Source of the DNA: Microbacterium sp. MM2322
GTDB taxonomy: Bacteria; Actinomycetota; Actinomycetes; Actinomycetales; Microbacteriaceae
Length of the DNA stretch: 64,000 nucleotides
NCBI RefSeq assembly: GCF_964186585.1
Contig: NZ_OZ075067.1
Span: 930,001 to 994,000 of the forward strand
Direction of reading: 5' to 3'
Part shown: positions 7,366-15,711 of the stretch, piece after piece
Layout of the letters: every line of letters begins with the position of its first letter
How positions within the stretch are numbered: position 1 is the first letter of the stretch
Position numbers and translations under genes: made by a program
The notes under the pieces: generated by a model
What the model was told of the DNA's origin: nothing
Database searches by the model: none
Seen by the model: the letters and a program-made list of their open reading frames with translations, nothing else

Positions 7366-8043
7366 TTACATCGGGGGCATCAGCACCGAGTCGATGAGGT
7401 ACACGGTCGCGTTCGCGGTCTGGACGCCACCGCAGATGACCTTGGCGTCGTTGACCATGAGCTCGTCGCCCGAGCCGGTGACCTTGAGGTCCTGGCCCTC
7501 GACGGTCTTGTGGGTGCCGTCGATCTCGTCAGGCGCGATCTGGCCGGGGACCACGTGGTACGTGAGGATCTTCGTCAGCGTCTTCGAGTCGGTCTTCAGA
7601 CCGTCGATCGTGGCGGCGGGGATCTTGGCGAACGCCTCGTCAACGGGGGCGAAGACGGTGAACTGGTCGCCGTTGAGCGTGTCGACCAGGTTGACGTCCT
7701 TGTTCAGCTGGCCGCTGACAGCAGCGGTGAGCGTCTTGAGCAGCGGGTTGTTGGATGCCGCGACCGCCACCGGGTCCTTGGCCATGCCGGCAACCGAGCC
7801 GTCGCCGTCCGGAACAGCGGAGGCGTAGTCAGCGCAGCCGGGGCCGACGAGGTTGGCAGCGGGGTCCATCGAGGGCGACGAGGCTTCGGGCGATGCGGAC
7901 TCCATGGGAGCCTGGGACTGCGTGCCGCCCTCGCTCATGTTGCCACCCTCGGGTGCAGCGCTCGACGAGCAACCGGCGAGAGCGAAAGCTCCGGCCAGAG
8001 TCAGAGAGAGTGCTGCGGTCATCTTCTTCTTCGTGCTGAGCAT
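7366..8043 (-). CDS. Fasciclin-domain lipoprotein (MPT70/MPT83-like)
   Basis: 225-residue exported lipoprotein: signal peptide ending ALAGC with lipidated Cys25, a Ser/Pro/Glu/Met-rich linker, then one fasciclin (FAS1) domain from about residue 95 ([44 protein letters not shown]). In Mycobacterium, MPT70 and MPT83 have this architecture and are made under SigK. Here the gene lies divergent from sigK-rskA. ATG 8043 is set by the strong GGAGGAAATC ribosome site; the longer frame upstream is not coding. The MPT70/83 comparison is from family knowledge; function is uncertain (surface or adhesion-type protein). Confidence 0.92.
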   Translation of the reverse strand: MLSTKKKMTAALSLTLAGAFALAGCSSSAAPEGGNMSEGGTQSQAPMESASPEASSPSMDPAANLVGPGCADYASAVPDGDGSVAGMAKDPVAVAASNNPLLKTLTAAVSGQLNKDVNLVDTLNGDQFTVFAPVDEAFAKIPAATIDGLKTDSKTLTKILTYHVVPGQIAPDEIDGTHKTVEGQDLKVTGSGDELMVNDAKVICGGVQTANATVYLIDSVLMPPM

Positions 8044-8091
8044 GATTTCCTCCATGTGTTGGTTCCGCCCTCTGCGGCGGCGATAACAGGT

Positions 8092-8118
8092 CTTCGGAGT
8101 CGCTAGGCAAACGGATTG
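8092..8118 (-). promoter_or_regulatory. Possible SigK-type promoter of the fasciclin gene
   Basis: On the minus strand CAATCC (8118-8113) is followed after 15 bp by CCGAAG (8097-8092). The SigK consensus I recall from mycobacteria is CCATCC, 16-17 bp, CCGAAT, so each element differs by one base and the spacer is short by one or two. Transcription from here would give a leader of about 40 nt before the fasciclin ATG. Confidence 0.4.
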
Positions 8119-8272
8119 CACATCTCCCGAGATTTCTTCCGACCGGCCTCGTCGGGGCCAGCTCCCGAGAGAAGTCGCGATGTCACGAATGGCTCTCGAT
8201 CTCCTCTTCTCACCAGGGATTCCCGCCCCGTCATCCAGGTTCCGAGGGGCAGGGGTGGCATGCTGGGGAGCA

Positions 8273-8860
8273 ATGGTTATCGACGGTGTAGAAGTCCCCG
8301 AGGACGGGCAGACGGCAGATCATGCCGGCGAGCTCCTCCTCCGCATCGCCGACGGCGATCAGGCGGCCTTCGCAGAGCTCTACGACATGTTGTCCTCCCG
8401 CGTGTTCGGGCTGATCAGACGGGTCCTCGTCGACCCCTCTCAGAGCGAAGAGGTGTTGCAGGAGGTCTTCTTGGAGATCTGGCAATCCGCTTCGGGCTTC
8501 GCTCCGAAGAAGGGGCAAGGAAGAAGTTGGATCCTGACGATGGCTCATCGTCGGGCTGTCGACCGGGTTCGCGCCTCGCAGTCCAGCGCAGACCGGGACG
8601 TGCGTGTCGGAGTTCGCGATGCGTATACACAACAAGAAGGCATCGCAGAGCAGGTCGAGCTGAAGATCGAAGGACGTCGCGTCGTGCGGGCGCTTCGGAC
8701 TCTCCCCGACCCGCAGCGTGAAGCACTCACCCTCGCGTATTTCGGGGGGTATAGCCAAAGTGAGATCGCGGCGCTCCTCGGAGCTCCGCTCGGAACGATC
8801 AAGACACGCATGCGTGACGGATTGAACCGCCTACGACAGGAGATGGGGGTGACACTGTGA
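8273..8860 (+). CDS. sigK: ECF RNA polymerase sigma factor SigK
   Basis: 195-residue extracytoplasmic-function sigma factor. Region 2 (about residues 22-95: [50 protein letters not shown]) and region 4 (about 137-188: [40 protein letters not shown]) are both intact. The adjacent anti-sigma gene and the divergent fasciclin gene reproduce the mycobacterial SigK module, so I assign SigK. ATG 8273 follows GGGGAG with a tight spacing; GTG 8288 is an alternative start. Confidence 0.9.
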   Translation: MVIDGVEVPEDGQTADHAGELLLRIADGDQAAFAELYDMLSSRVFGLIRRVLVDPSQSEEVLQEVFLEIWQSASGFAPKKGQGRSWILTMAHRRAVDRVRASQSSADRDVRVGVRDAYTQQEGIAEQVELKIEGRRVVRALRTLPDPQREALTLAYFGGYSQSEIAALLGAPLGTIKTRMRDGLNRLRQEMGVTL

Positions 8861-9639
8861 ACGAGAACGAGTTCGCCGAACTCTCGGCAGGACACGCCCT
8901 TGATGCGTTGTCCGTCGAGGACGAACAGGCCTACCAGCAGGCGCTCGCCGCTCACCCCGAATGGGAAGAGCTCGTCGACGCCGACGCGCAGGTCGCCGGG
9001 TTCCTAGCCGAAGGCACGGGAGAAGAAGCGCCGCCCGTCGAGGTGCGCGCACGACTCCTCGCCCAGATCAGTGCCATGCCGCAGCGGATGCCGGACCCCG
9101 CCGACGCTGCTCCCGAATCCACCCCTGAGCCCGAGCTCGCTGTGGCCGGTCCGCCGACCGAAGCCGTTCAGGCGGTGCAGCGACGCAACTGGACCCGCGG
9201 CCTGTTCGCCCTCGTTGCGTCTGCCGCCCTCCTGGTCGGCATCGGATGGGGCGTCGGCTCGCTCGTCGAGCAGGCGCGCACGCCTATCTCTGTGCAGGCT
9301 CTCGAGCAGATCCAGTCTGCTCCTGACGCTCAGACAGTGACCGGCCAGTTCACCGACGGAGGAGAGGCGGTCCTGCACTGGTCGCAGGAGCTCGGAAAGG
9401 TCGTCCTGACGACCGACGAGGCTCCCACGCTCGCCGCCGACCGCACGTACGAACTGTGGCTCATCCGAGGCGACAAGCCCATCCCGGCTGGCACGTTCGA
9501 CGATTCCGGTGACGTCACCGCCCTCGTCGACGGCACCTTCGAGCCCGGCGATGTCGTCGCGGTCACGGTGGAGCAGGCGGGCGGTTCTCCCAACGGCCAA
9601 CCGACCACCAAGCCGATCATCGCGATCCCCACGGCCTGA
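8857..9639 (+). CDS. rskA: Anti-sigma-K factor RskA
   Basis: 260-residue single-pass membrane anti-sigma factor. The cytoplasmic N-terminus (ELSAGHALDALSVEDEQAYQQALAAHPEW, about residues 7-35) is the family's anti-sigma helix bundle. A Pro/Glu-rich linker leads to one membrane helix (GLFALVASAALLVGIGWGVG, about 114-133). The extracytoplasmic RskA domain contains TYELWLIRGDKPIPAGTF. It would hold SigK until regulated proteolysis releases it. GTG start overlaps the sigK stop (GTGA). Confidence 0.93.
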   Translation: MNENEFAELSAGHALDALSVEDEQAYQQALAAHPEWEELVDADAQVAGFLAEGTGEEAPPVEVRARLLAQISAMPQRMPDPADAAPESTPEPELAVAGPPTEAVQAVQRRNWTRGLFALVASAALLVGIGWGVGSLVEQARTPISVQALEQIQSAPDAQTVTGQFTDGGEAVLHWSQELGKVVLTTDEAPTLAADRTYELWLIRGDKPIPAGTFDDSGDVTALVDGTFEPGDVVAVTVEQAGGSPNGQPTTKPIIAIPTA

Positions 9640-9653
9640 CACGCGTCGCTCAC

Positions 9654-9684
9654 CACCCTGCCTCGGCCTCGGCCGGGCAGGGTG
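9654..9684 (+). terminator. Terminator-like stem after rskA
   Basis: CACCCTGCC (9654-9662) pairs perfectly with GGCAGGGTG (9676-9684); TTGTCGT follows. Placed 15 bp after the rskA stop. Confidence 0.55.
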
Positions 9685-9710
9685 TTGTCGTGCGGGGGTA
9701 GCCTGGAACG

Positions 9711-10349
9711 ATGTCCGACGCGTCCCGCGACTTCCACAAGCCGGTCCGTCGCTCACCCGATTCGTTCGACCGCAACTTCGCCGCCGACGATCCCGCCGAA
9801 GCCAGCCGCGTCGCTCACGCCACGGCATCCGCTCTGCTCTCCCGGGTGCGCGAGCACCCGCATGACGAGGTCATCGACCGGCTCGTGACCTTCACCGACG
9901 CGCACGGCATCGCGACGATCGCGGAGCTCTGGGCGCAGTCGCCCGCGCGGTCGCTCCCCGGTGCACTGTGGCGGTTGTACCTGCTGCAGCTGATGATCCA
10001 CGACGATGCGACGACCGCGGCCCTGCTCTACGAGCGGGGACGCACTCGGCTGTCGTCGGCGGATGTCGTCATCGCGGGCGCTCCCGCTCCGGCGAGCCCC
10101 GATGAGCTCGTCTCGCTCATCGACCTGATTCTTCGCGGCGTGTTCGCGGGGGACTTCGCGCTGGCCCTCGAGCGTGCGGCGGCGTTCTCGCGCGTCGTGT
10201 CGGCCGGGGCGACCGACCTGGCCGACGACTACGACATGAGCGAGCCGACGCGAGCCTCGCAGTTCACGACGCGGGCGCTGCGCCTCGACACGTATGCGGG
10301 CGACCTCGTGGCGGCAGCGGCGCTGTGGCGACGCGACGGTCTGACCTGA
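9711..10349 (+). CDS. Conserved actinobacterial protein of unknown function
   Basis: 212 residues, soluble, mostly helical, no signal peptide. It opens MSDASRDFHKPVRRSPDSF and contains VIDRLVTFTDAHGIATIAELWA and PGALWRLYLLQLMIHDD, a pattern I associate with a Microbacteriaceae family sometimes labelled, without clear basis, as RNA polymerase beta-associated. I would not assign a function. It stands alone between the rskA stem and the structured element at 10372. Confidence 0.7.
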   Translation: MSDASRDFHKPVRRSPDSFDRNFAADDPAEASRVAHATASALLSRVREHPHDEVIDRLVTFTDAHGIATIAELWAQSPARSLPGALWRLYLLQLMIHDDATTAALLYERGRTRLSSADVVIAGAPAPASPDELVSLIDLILRGVFAGDFALALERAAAFSRVVSAGATDLADDYDMSEPTRASQFTTRALRLDTYAGDLVAAAALWRRDGLT

Positions 10350-10371
10350 TCCGCTGAGCGGGCATGAAAGT

Positions 10372-10449
10372 GCCGGGCCGCAGAACGCCTCTCGGCGCGT
10401 GGCCGCTCGTAGCGGCTGAAGATGGAGCCCGGGGTTACTGCGGCCCGGC
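10372..10449. repeat. Structured intergenic element: 12-bp closing stem with internal hairpins
   Basis: Part of the 308-bp gap 10350-10657. GCCGGGCCGCAG (10372-10383) pairs perfectly with CTGCGGCCCGGC (10438-10449). Inside are CGCC-TCTC-GGCG (10386-10397) and GCCGCT-CGT-AGCGGC (10402-10416), then a GATGGAGCCCGGGGTTA strand. The result is a 78-nt multibranch fold the size of a small structured RNA, on either strand. No T-run follows. It is not a tRNA (no anticodon or T-loop pattern). I do not recognise a known family. It could be a leader, terminator or repeat. Confidence 0.55.
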
Positions 10450-10540
10450 TAGAAAAGTGTAACGGAGCTGCTCCCGGGGTATTCCGGTCGGCAGGAGATT
10501 TCGGCGCGGCCGGGCGTGTCGGGGTGTGCCCGCGTGCGCC

Positions 10541-10614
10541 GATGCAATGGATCTGTGGCGACACCCCGGCGTCCGACGGTCTAGGGCGGCGTGTCGCGTG
10601 TGATCCATTGCATC
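10541..10614. repeat. Hairpin repeat, copy 1
   Basis: 74-bp imperfect palindrome. Outer arms GATGCAATGGATC (10541-10553) and GATCCATTGCATC (10602-10614) are perfectly complementary. After a symmetric 4-nt gap, inner arms GCGACAC (10558-10564) and GTGTCGC (10591-10597) are also perfect, and CCG/CGG continues the stem past one mismatch. It shares outer and inner arm sequences with copies at 11603 and 12619. Confidence 0.85.
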
Positions 10615-10657
10615 GAGCGACGGGGGCGACGCGGGATGCCGCGCGTAGGCTCAGGGC

Positions 10658-11542
10658 ATGGCCTGGCTCTTCGCGCTGATGATCGACCCCGCGGCATCCG
10701 ACGATGTCCGCACCGATTTCGCCGACACGTTCGCCGAGATCGATCCGTCCGCTCCGGCACTCACCGTCGGGGAGCTCAGCACCCAGCGCGGGGATGGGAT
10801 CTTCGAGTCGATCGGCGTCGTCGACGGCCACGCTCAGGAGGTCGAGCCGCACCTCGCCCGTCTCGCCCACTCGGCCGAGATCTGCGAGCTGCCAGCCCCG
10901 AACCTCGCGCAGTGGCGCGAGGCGATCCGTCGCGCGCAGGCCGCCTCGGGGCAGGGGGAGGCCGTCATCAAGCTGATCCTGAGCCGCGGCGTCGAGCACG
11001 GACCGACCCCGACCGCGTGGGTCACGGTCGCGCCGGCGGCGGACTTCACGAAGCCCCGCACCGAGGGAATCGCCGTCGCCGTCCTCGATCGCGGTTACAG
11101 CATCGACCTGCCGGGGCGTGCGCCGTGGCTCCTGCTGGGAGCCAAGACGCTCTCGTACGCGGTCAACATGGCCGCGATCCGTGAGGCGAAGCGCCGCGGC
11201 GCCGACGATGCGGTCTTCGTCAGCTCGGACGGGTTCGTCCTCGAGGCGCCGACCGCGTCGCTCATCATCCGGCGCGGAGACACGTTCGTCACCCCGGCGC
11301 CGAACGGCGGCATCCTTCACGGCACGACGCAGCTGAGCCTGTTCGACCACCTCGCCGAGCAGGGCTTCGAGACCGCCTACGAGACTCTGCCCATCTCGGC
11401 CCTGCACGACGCGGATGCCGCCTGGCTCGTCTCCAGCGTCCGCCTCGCCGCCCCGATCACCGCCGTCGACGAGCGCCCCCTCCCGCTCGACGCGGAGCTC
11501 ACGGCATCCTTCACCCGGTACCTGCTCAGCCCGCGCGACTGA
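10658..11542 (+). CDS. Class IV aminotransferase (aminodeoxychorismate lyase / BCAT-like)
   Basis: 294-residue PLP enzyme of fold type IV. The PLP lysine sits in LLGAKTLSYAVNM (about residue 166). The cofactor-binding stretches DDAVFVSSDGFVLEAPTASLIIRRGD and GGILHGTTQ are the usual class IV signatures, and RGDGIFESIGV near residue 45 matches PabC-type openings. Sequence alone does not separate 4-amino-4-deoxychorismate lyase (folate) from branched-chain or D-amino acid aminotransferase; the length and RGDGIFE favour a PabC-like protein. It is bracketed by hairpin repeat copies 1 and 2. Confidence 0.82.
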   Translation: MAWLFALMIDPAASDDVRTDFADTFAEIDPSAPALTVGELSTQRGDGIFESIGVVDGHAQEVEPHLARLAHSAEICELPAPNLAQWREAIRRAQAASGQGEAVIKLILSRGVEHGPTPTAWVTVAPAADFTKPRTEGIAVAVLDRGYSIDLPGRAPWLLLGAKTLSYAVNMAAIREAKRRGADDAVFVSSDGFVLEAPTASLIIRRGDTFVTPAPNGGILHGTTQLSLFDHLAEQGFETAYETLPISALHDADAAWLVSSVRLAAPITAVDERPLPLDAELTASFTRYLLSPRD

Positions 11543-11602
11543 CCCCGCCGCGTCCGTCGCCGGCTACTCAGCCCGCACGACTGCCCCGTCGGCATCCGTC
11601 GC

Positions 11603-11680
11603 CGGATGCAATGGATCGTGGCCGACACGCCGTGCAGTCGGCTCGGGATGCCGTGTGTCGCCAGGAATCCATTGCATCCG
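11603..11680. repeat. Hairpin repeat, copy 2
   Basis: 78-bp palindrome in the gap after the aminotransferase. Outer arms CGGATGCAATGGAT (11603-11616) and ATCCATTGCATCCG (11667-11680) pair over 14 bp. Inner arms CGACAC (11623-11628) and GTGTCG (11655-11660) also pair. The loop side carries GGGATGCCG, as in copy 3. CGCACG follows the right end, as in copy 3. Confidence 0.88.
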
Positions 11681-11713
11681 CGCACGCCCGCCCCACACCC
11701 GCACCCGCGCACC

Positions 11714-12523
11714 TCACAGCGACGCGAGCGCCCCGAGGATCGCCCCCTCGACGAGGTCCCAGTCGTGCATGATCATCGCGTAGTCGAAGCGAAGGGTTCG
11801 GTAGCCCCACATCGCGGCCCCGGCGTCGCGCACGAGGTCCTTGTGCCGCAGTGACGGTCCGTCGTGATTCTCGCGTCCGTCGACCTCGATGATCAACCGG
11901 TCGCCGATCAGCGCGTCCACGACGCCGACTCCGACGATCCGCACCTGCGTCTGCACACGCAGCCCGAGGCTCCGCAGCCGCCATCGCAGCAGGGACTCGA
12001 GTCCGCTGTCGGCATCGTCGCGGCTGAGGGCGAGCGCCTCGCGCCCCGCGGCGTTCGCGTGCTGGCTGAGCCACCGCATCCCGTCGCCGTCCAGCAGGTC
12101 CCGCCGTCGCGCGGACTCCAGCGCGACGAAGAACGCCTCCCCGCCGTAGCAGGTGAGGATCTGGCGGAGGACCCGGGCCACCGAAGGGTCGCGGCGGTGC
12201 TCACCCGGACCGGGGGCGTCCCAGTGTTCCGTGCAGGCGCAGGCGTCGTCGTGCGAACGGCGTCCCGGCCGCATCCAGACGTGCGGCGCCCGATCGTCGT
12301 CCATCACCCACAGGCCGAGGTGGCGTGCGGCCGTCACGCACGCCATCGCTCCACCGTGCCGGGCGGCCGTCCGCGCCTCGTCGCACGCCTCGGGCCACGC
12401 GTAGACCCCGATCCGCATGTGGATCAGCTCCCCGGACCGCAGCGCCCGCTGCACCCGTCGCTGCGACCACCCATCATCGAGCAGCTGTCGCAGACGGACG
12501 ATGGGATGCCGCAGCTCGCACAT
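11714..12523 (-). CDS. DUF559-type nuclease-like protein with an AbiEi-like N-terminus
   Basis: 269 residues from ATG 12523 (ATG 12547 also in frame; neither has a clear ribosome site). The N-terminus (IVRLRQLLDDGWSQRRVQRALRSGEL, then RIGVYA) resembles the winged-helix AbiEi-type segment found in many actinobacterial proteins. The C-terminus from about residue 185 is a Vsr/DUF559-like restriction-endonuclease fold: SGLESLLRWRLRSLGL, VDALIGDRLIIEVDGRENHD (the E-x-D...D/E-type catalytic layout) and WGYRTLRFDYAMI. No methylase or AbiEii toxin partner is adjacent. Target and function unknown. Flanked exactly by hairpin repeat copies 2 and 3. Confidence 0.75.
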   Translation of the reverse strand: MCELRHPIVRLRQLLDDGWSQRRVQRALRSGELIHMRIGVYAWPEACDEARTAARHGGAMACVTAARHLGLWVMDDDRAPHVWMRPGRRSHDDACACTEHWDAPGPGEHRRDPSVARVLRQILTCYGGEAFFVALESARRRDLLDGDGMRWLSQHANAAGREALALSRDDADSGLESLLRWRLRSLGLRVQTQVRIVGVGVVDALIGDRLIIEVDGRENHDGPSLRHKDLVRDAGAAMWGYRTLRFDYAMIMHDWDLVEGAILGALASL

Positions 12524-12618
12524 ACGGCGAGTGTCAGCCCACCTCACCCCTCACGCGGCGGCACCGGGCGCGATGGGGGACAGCCGGCATCCGTCCCTCG
12601 CGGGGGAGGAGGCCCTCA

Positions 12619-12698
12619 GCGGATGCAACGGATCCGAGCCGACACGCCGTCGACCAGCGCCGGGATGCCGCGCGTCGCCGCACATCCGTTGCAACCGC
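12619..12698. repeat. Hairpin repeat, copy 3
   Basis: 80-bp palindrome between the DUF559 gene and pstB. GCGGATGCAACGGAT (12619-12633) pairs with ATCCGTTGCAACCGC (12684-12698) at 14 of 15 positions. Compared with copies 1 and 2 one T-A pair of the outer stem is C-G here, changed on both arms. Inner CGACAC pairs with GCGTCG except for one A-C. Confidence 0.85.
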
Positions 12699-12771
12699 GC
12701 ACGCGCACCAACACAGAACGCGCCGCCGCGGAACCCGAATCCGCGGCGGCGCGTCAACCTGCACCCGAGGC

Positions 12772-13551
12772 TTATCCGAAGCGACCCGAGACGTAGTCCT
12801 CGGTGGCCTGCACGGACGGCTTGGTGAAGATGGTGCCGGTCTCGTCGTACTCGATGAGCTTGCCGGGCTTGCCGGTGCCGGCGATGTTGAAGAAAGCGGT
12901 CTTGTCCGAGACACGCGATGCCTGCTGCATGTTGTGCGTGACGATGACGATTGTGTACTGGCTCTTGAGCTCCTGGATGAGCTCCTCGATCGCGAAGGTC
13001 GAGATCGGGTCCAGGGCCGAGCACGGCTCGTCCATCAGCAGGACGTCGGGCGAGACGGCGATCGCGCGGGCGATGCAGAGGCGCTGCTGCTGACCTCCGG
13101 AGAGGCCGGACCCGGGCTTCTCGAGCCGGTCCTTGACCTCGTTCCAGAGGTTCGCACCGCGCAGCGACTTCTCGACGAGGGCGTCGGCGTCGGACTTCGA
13201 GATGCGCGAGTTGTTGAGCTTCACGCCCGCGAGCACGTTGTCGCGGATCGACATCGTCGGGAACGGGTTCGGGCGCTGGAAGACCATGCCGATCTGGCGG
13301 CGCACGAGCACCGGGTCGACGCCCTGGCCGTACAGGTCCTCGCCGTCGAGGAGGACCTCACCCTCGACGCGCGCGCCGGGGATGACCTCGTGCATGCGGT
13401 TGAGGGTGCGGAGGAAGGTGGACTTGCCGCAGCCGGACGGGCCGATGAAGGCCGTCACACTGCGGGGTTCGATGTCGAGGGACACGCCCTCCACGGCGAG
13501 GAAGTCGCTGTAGTAGACGTTGAGGTCGTTGACTTCGATGCTCTTGGACAC
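12772..13551 (-). CDS. pstB: Phosphate ABC transporter ATP-binding protein PstB
   Basis: ATPase of the high-affinity phosphate importer. Walker [10 protein letters not shown] (about residues 36-44), Q-loop [14 protein letters not shown] (a PstB hallmark), signature [10 protein letters not shown], Walker [14 protein letters not shown] and switch His in VTHNMQQA. 259 residues from GTG 13551, matching the family's start ([13 protein letters not shown]). Last gene of pstSCAB; 29 bp after pstA. Confidence 0.97.
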   Translation of the reverse strand: MSKSIEVNDLNVYYSDFLAVEGVSLDIEPRSVTAFIGPSGCGKSTFLRTLNRMHEVIPGARVEGEVLLDGEDLYGQGVDPVLVRRQIGMVFQRPNPFPTMSIRDNVLAGVKLNNSRISKSDADALVEKSLRGANLWNEVKDRLEKPGSGLSGGQQQRLCIARAIAVSPDVLLMDEPCSALDPISTFAIEELIQELKSQYTIVIVTHNMQQASRVSDKTAFFNIAGTGKPGKLIEYDETGTIFTKPSVQATEDYVSGRFG

Positions 13552-13580
13552 GTCGGGTGCTTTCTGTCGGATGCCGCGGC

Positions 13581-14672
13581 TCAGCGGCCGAACTTGGGGG
13601 CGAACTTCTTGGCGACGAAGCGCGCGATGAGGTTCAGGGCCATGACGATGATGATGAGGGTCAGCGCTCCGGCCCAGGCGCGCTCGAGAGCGGCCGGGAT
13701 GTTCGTGCCGGGGTTCTGGAACTGGTCGTAGACGAAGACCGGCAGGGTCATCATCGGGTTGTCGAATCCGTTGACGTTGAGCGACTGGGTGAACCCGGCG
13801 GTCAGCAGCAGCGGAGCGGTCTCGCCGATGACGCGGGAGATCGACAGCATGATGCCTGTCGTGATGCCCGCGATGGATGTCGGGAGCACCACCTTGACGA
13901 TCGTCAGCCACTTCGGCACGCCGAGCGCGTAGGCCGCTTCGCGCAGCTCGTTTGGGACGAGGCGGAGCATCTCCTCGCTCGAGCGCACGACGACCGGGAT
14001 CATCAGCACCGAGAGCGCGAGCGACCCCATGAAGCCCGTGTTGAGGCCGGGGCCGAACAGCAGCGCGCAGACCGCGACGATGAACAGACCGGCGACGATC
14101 GACGGGATGCCGGTCATCACGTCCACGAAGAAGGTGATCGCCTTGGCGACACGGCCGCGGCCGTACTCGACGAGGTAGATGGAGGTCATGAGGCCGATCG
14201 GCACGGAGATGACCGTCGCCCAGCCGGTGACGATGAGCGTGCCGTAGATGGCGTGGACGGCGCCGCCGCCCTCACCGACCACGTTGCGCATCGAGTTCGA
14301 GAAGAACATCGGGTCGAAGCGGGCGATGCCGTTGACGACGACGGTGAACAGCAGCGAGATGAGCGGCAGCAGCGCGATCGTGAAGGCGATCGACACGAGG
14401 ACAGTCGCCAGGCGGTCGGCGGCACGTCGCCGCGTCTCGACGACGCTCGACAGGATCACGAGCGCGATCGCGAACAGCACGACGCCGATGAAGACGGTTC
14501 CGGCGATGTTGAAGTCCGCGACGTCTCCGCCGCTGTTCATGATCGCGAAGACGATTCCCGAGAGGACGAGCGCGCCGGCGAGCAGGGTCCACGGCATCCA
14601 CTTGGGCAGCTGCCCTGCGGTGAGCGAGTTGCCGACGGGCGTGCGGGTCTCGGAGCGGGTGAGGGTGGTCAT
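13581..14672 (-). CDS. pstA: Phosphate ABC transporter permease PstA
   Basis: Membrane subunit of the phosphate importer. At 363 residues it is about 60-70 longer than E. coli PstA because of an N-terminal extension with two extra hydrophobic segments ([36 protein letters not shown]). The core permease follows, with the EAA loop [20 protein letters not shown] and [15 protein letters not shown] typical of PstA. ATG 14672 shares one base with the pstC stop (TGATG), so translation is coupled. Confidence 0.95.
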   Translation of the reverse strand: MTTLTRSETRTPVGNSLTAGQLPKWMPWTLLAGALVLSGIVFAIMNSGGDVADFNIAGTVFIGVVLFAIALVILSSVVETRRRAADRLATVLVSIAFTIALLPLISLLFTVVVNGIARFDPMFFSNSMRNVVGEGGGAVHAIYGTLIVTGWATVISVPIGLMTSIYLVEYGRGRVAKAITFFVDVMTGIPSIVAGLFIVAVCALLFGPGLNTGFMGSLALSVLMIPVVVRSSEEMLRLVPNELREAAYALGVPKWLTIVKVVLPTSIAGITTGIMLSISRVIGETAPLLLTAGFTQSLNVNGFDNPMMTLPVFVYDQFQNPGTNIPAALERAWAGALTLIIIVMALNLIARFVAKKFAPKFGR

Positions 14673-15634
14673 CAGTTCGCTCCAGAGAACTCGGCGCGGC
14701 GGTTGACGACCCACCGGGCGATCGCATTGACCGCGAAGGTCACGATGAAGAGGATGAGGCCGGTCGCGATGAGGACGTTGACGCCGTCGCCGTAGGCCTC
14801 ACCGAAGTTGAGGGCGATGTTCGCGGGGATGGGCGTCGGGTTGCTGGAGTTCAGCACCTGGAAGGTGACGGCTCCCGTGGCCGACAGCACCATGGTGACG
14901 GCCATCGTCTCGCCGAGGGCGCGGCCGAGACCGAGCATCGCTCCCGAGACCATGCCGCCGCGGGCGAACGGGAAGACCGCCATGCGGATCATCTCCCAGC
15001 GCGTCGCGCCGAGCGCGAGAGCCGCCTCCTCGTGGAGGACGGGCGTCTGCAGGAAGACCTCGCGGGTGATGGCGGTCATGATCGGGAGGATCATCACCGC
15101 GAGGACGAGGGATGCCGTCAGGATCGTGCGACCGCCGGGGGAGACCGCGCCGGCGAAGAAGGGGATCCAGCCGAAGTTCTCGTTCAGCCAGACGTAGAAC
15201 GGCTGCAGGATCTGCGAGAAGACGAGTGCGCCCCAGAGGCCGTAGACGACGGAGGGGATGGCCGCCAGCAGATCGATCACGTAGCCGAGCGCGGACGCGA
15301 GTCGGCGGGGTGCGTAGTGGGAGATGAAGAGGGCGATGCCGATCGCGAGCGGCGTCGCGACGACGAGCGCGATGACCGAGGCCCAGAGCGTGCCGAAGAC
15401 GAACGGCCACACGTACTGCCAGAACGGCTCGCCGTTGAGGAACTGCGTCTCTTCCGGGTTCGCCGTGAATGCCGGGATGCTCTCCACGATGAGGAAGAGC
15501 GTGACCGCGGCGAGAACGATCAGGATGATGATGCCCGCGCCCAGCGCGGTGCTCGAGAAAACGAGGTCGCCGCGTCGCCGCATCGGCCGTGGGGCGGTGT
15601 CCTGGTCGGCGACCAGGTCGGGGGTGGGGGGCAT
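14672..15634 (-). CDS. pstC: Phosphate ABC transporter permease PstC
   Basis: 320-residue permease with about six membrane helices. PstC features: IPSVVYGLWGALVF, EEAALALGATRWEMIRMAVFP (EAA loop) and GRALGETMAVTMVLS. ATG 15634 starts MPPTPDLVAD; the longer open frame upstream is antisense noise from pstS. It lies 77 bp downstream of pstS across a large hairpin. Confidence 0.96.
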   Translation of the reverse strand: MPPTPDLVADQDTAPRPMRRRGDLVFSSTALGAGIIILIVLAAVTLFLIVESIPAFTANPEETQFLNGEPFWQYVWPFVFGTLWASVIALVVATPLAIGIALFISHYAPRRLASALGYVIDLLAAIPSVVYGLWGALVFSQILQPFYVWLNENFGWIPFFAGAVSPGGRTILTASLVLAVMILPIMTAITREVFLQTPVLHEEAALALGATRWEMIRMAVFPFARGGMVSGAMLGLGRALGETMAVTMVLSATGAVTFQVLNSSNPTPIPANIALNFGEAYGDGVNVLIATGLILFIVTFAVNAIARWVVNRRAEFSGAN

Positions 15635-15670
15635 CGCAGTCCTCGGGTTGGAAGCGGGGCGGACGTGAGT

Positions 15671-15704
15671 GCTGCTGGTGACCCCCGAAGGGGCCACCAG
15701 CAGC
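15671..15704 (-). promoter_or_regulatory. Intercistronic hairpin between pstS and pstC
   Basis: The 10-bp arms at 15671-15680 and 15695-15704 pair perfectly and extend inward past one mismatch through CCCC/GGGG, giving a 15-position stem around a CGAA loop, 7 bp after the pstS stop. No T-run follows. In pst and other solute-importer operons such stems usually stabilise or partly terminate the binding-protein message so it exceeds the permease; that role is inferred. Confidence 0.7.
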
Positions 15705-15711
15705 GAGGGTC

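Noticed and set aside
9711-10349. Naming the 212-aa protein an RNA polymerase beta subunit
   Set aside because: It has none of the beta-subunit motifs and is far too short; the label seems to be a propagated annotation.
10372-10449. Reading the structured element as a tRNA or SRP RNA
   Set aside because: No anticodon or T-loop sequence, and no SRP GGAA tetraloop domain.
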